NCBI GenBank assembly: GCA_013299045.1
Contig: JAAFJX010000009.1
Coordinates: 84,261-148,260 of the forward strand
Reading direction: 5' to 3'
Length of the DNA: 64,000 nt
Origin: Cytophagales bacterium
GTDB lineage: Bacteria > Bacteroidota > Bacteroidia > Cytophagales > Bernardetiaceae
Below, piece by piece: positions 63,897-64,000 of this stretch (within the stretch, counting starts at the first letter, position 1; each line of letters starts with the position of its first letter). Both the position numbers and the translations under genes were made by a program. Under the pieces are notes generated by a model. It was not told where the DNA came from. It searched no databases and saw only the letters and a program-made list of their open reading frames with translations.

Positions 63897-64000
63897 TTAA
63901 GAATATTTTGAGAACTTAATCGTAAGTTTTTTACCAACCAGATTTAAGCAATTTGTAGTTGCATATTGAAGGTCATCAAAAGAAAGATAGTCTTCTGGTT
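63897..64000 (-). CDS. C-terminal part of a gene running off the window edge
   Basis: On the minus strand an open frame enters at the edge and reads PEDYLSFDDLQYATTNCLNL, then VGKKLTIKFSKYS before a TAA at 63897-63899. Only 33 residues are visible, not enough to name a family. Composition is plausible for coding sequence; the other frames are soon blocked or compositionally odd. Confidence 0.4.
   Translation of the reverse strand, partial: PEDYLSFDDLQYATTNCLNLVGKKLTIKFSKYS

Overview
The window reads as a chromosome segment of an AT-rich member of the Bacteroidota, most likely in or near the Cytophagales. The support is: GLPGLI and SusC/RagA-like outer-membrane proteins; a cytochrome/monooxygenase with a type IX secretion sorting tail; a PorT-type beta-barrel; a Bacteroidota-style LptE; a CarB without the MGS domain; and several promoters of the form TTTG-N19-21-TAnnTTTG instead of -35/-10 boxes. 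The genus cannot be fixed from sequence alone.

Layout. 1-4.3 kb holds four AT-rich accessory genes (flavin monooxygenase, DUF3995-like, DUF4262-like, GT39-like) separated by imperfect inverted repeats that resemble integron attC sites. 4.3-18.7 kb is core: carB, a decayed and an intact PorT-like porin, an orphan atpG, ssrA (tmRNA), rpsL-rpsG, a CcmF-type cytochrome c assembly gene, and a UspA-antiporter pair. 18.8-26.3 kb mixes repeat blocks with a BatA-like VWA protein, a UDP-glucuronate decarboxylase, a class III aminotransferase, tRNA-Cys and a sodium/solute symporter. 26.3-38.2 kb encodes envelope and secreted proteins: a 1370-residue propeller/TPR protein, a cytochrome c-copper monooxygenase, a small duplicated secreted peptide, a GLPGLI/outer-membrane receptor pair and an exported pirin. 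39-44.3 kb has an M61 peptidase, a nitronate monooxygenase and an acyl-CoA carboxylase beta subunit. 44.3-46 kb is a 187-bp tandem-repeat block with a decayed secreted-peptide gene. 46-64 kb holds a small envelope cluster, a glycosyltransferase, an M14 peptidase, TolC, LptE, a thioredoxin-like protein, alaS, an ABC exporter pair, rfbA and a signal-peptide-bearing methyltransferase.

The main non-genic theme is two families of non-autonomous mobile repeats. Family A (about 0.1-1.0 kb, nine full or partial copies) has termini beginning TAGTCGTCCCTTAAAA and ending in the complement. Family B (about 0.4-0.5 kb, three copies) has termini beginning CCTCTTAAnTTAACCTCTCT and carries a 69-bp core that is identical in all three copies. 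Two B copies are nested in A copies. Three A copies, and probably a fourth, start exactly at the stop codon of the neighbouring gene, because the A end TA-G rebuilds a TAG stop. No transposase or integrase for either family, or for the cassette-like repeats, is present in the window.

Functional links. rpsL/rpsG, alaS, tRNA-Cys and ssrA serve translation. rfbA, the decarboxylase and the GT4/GT39 enzymes point to surface polysaccharide synthesis. TolC, LptE, the FtsX-type ABC pair and the receptor genes point to envelope transport. All assignments come from reading the sequence; no database search was run.
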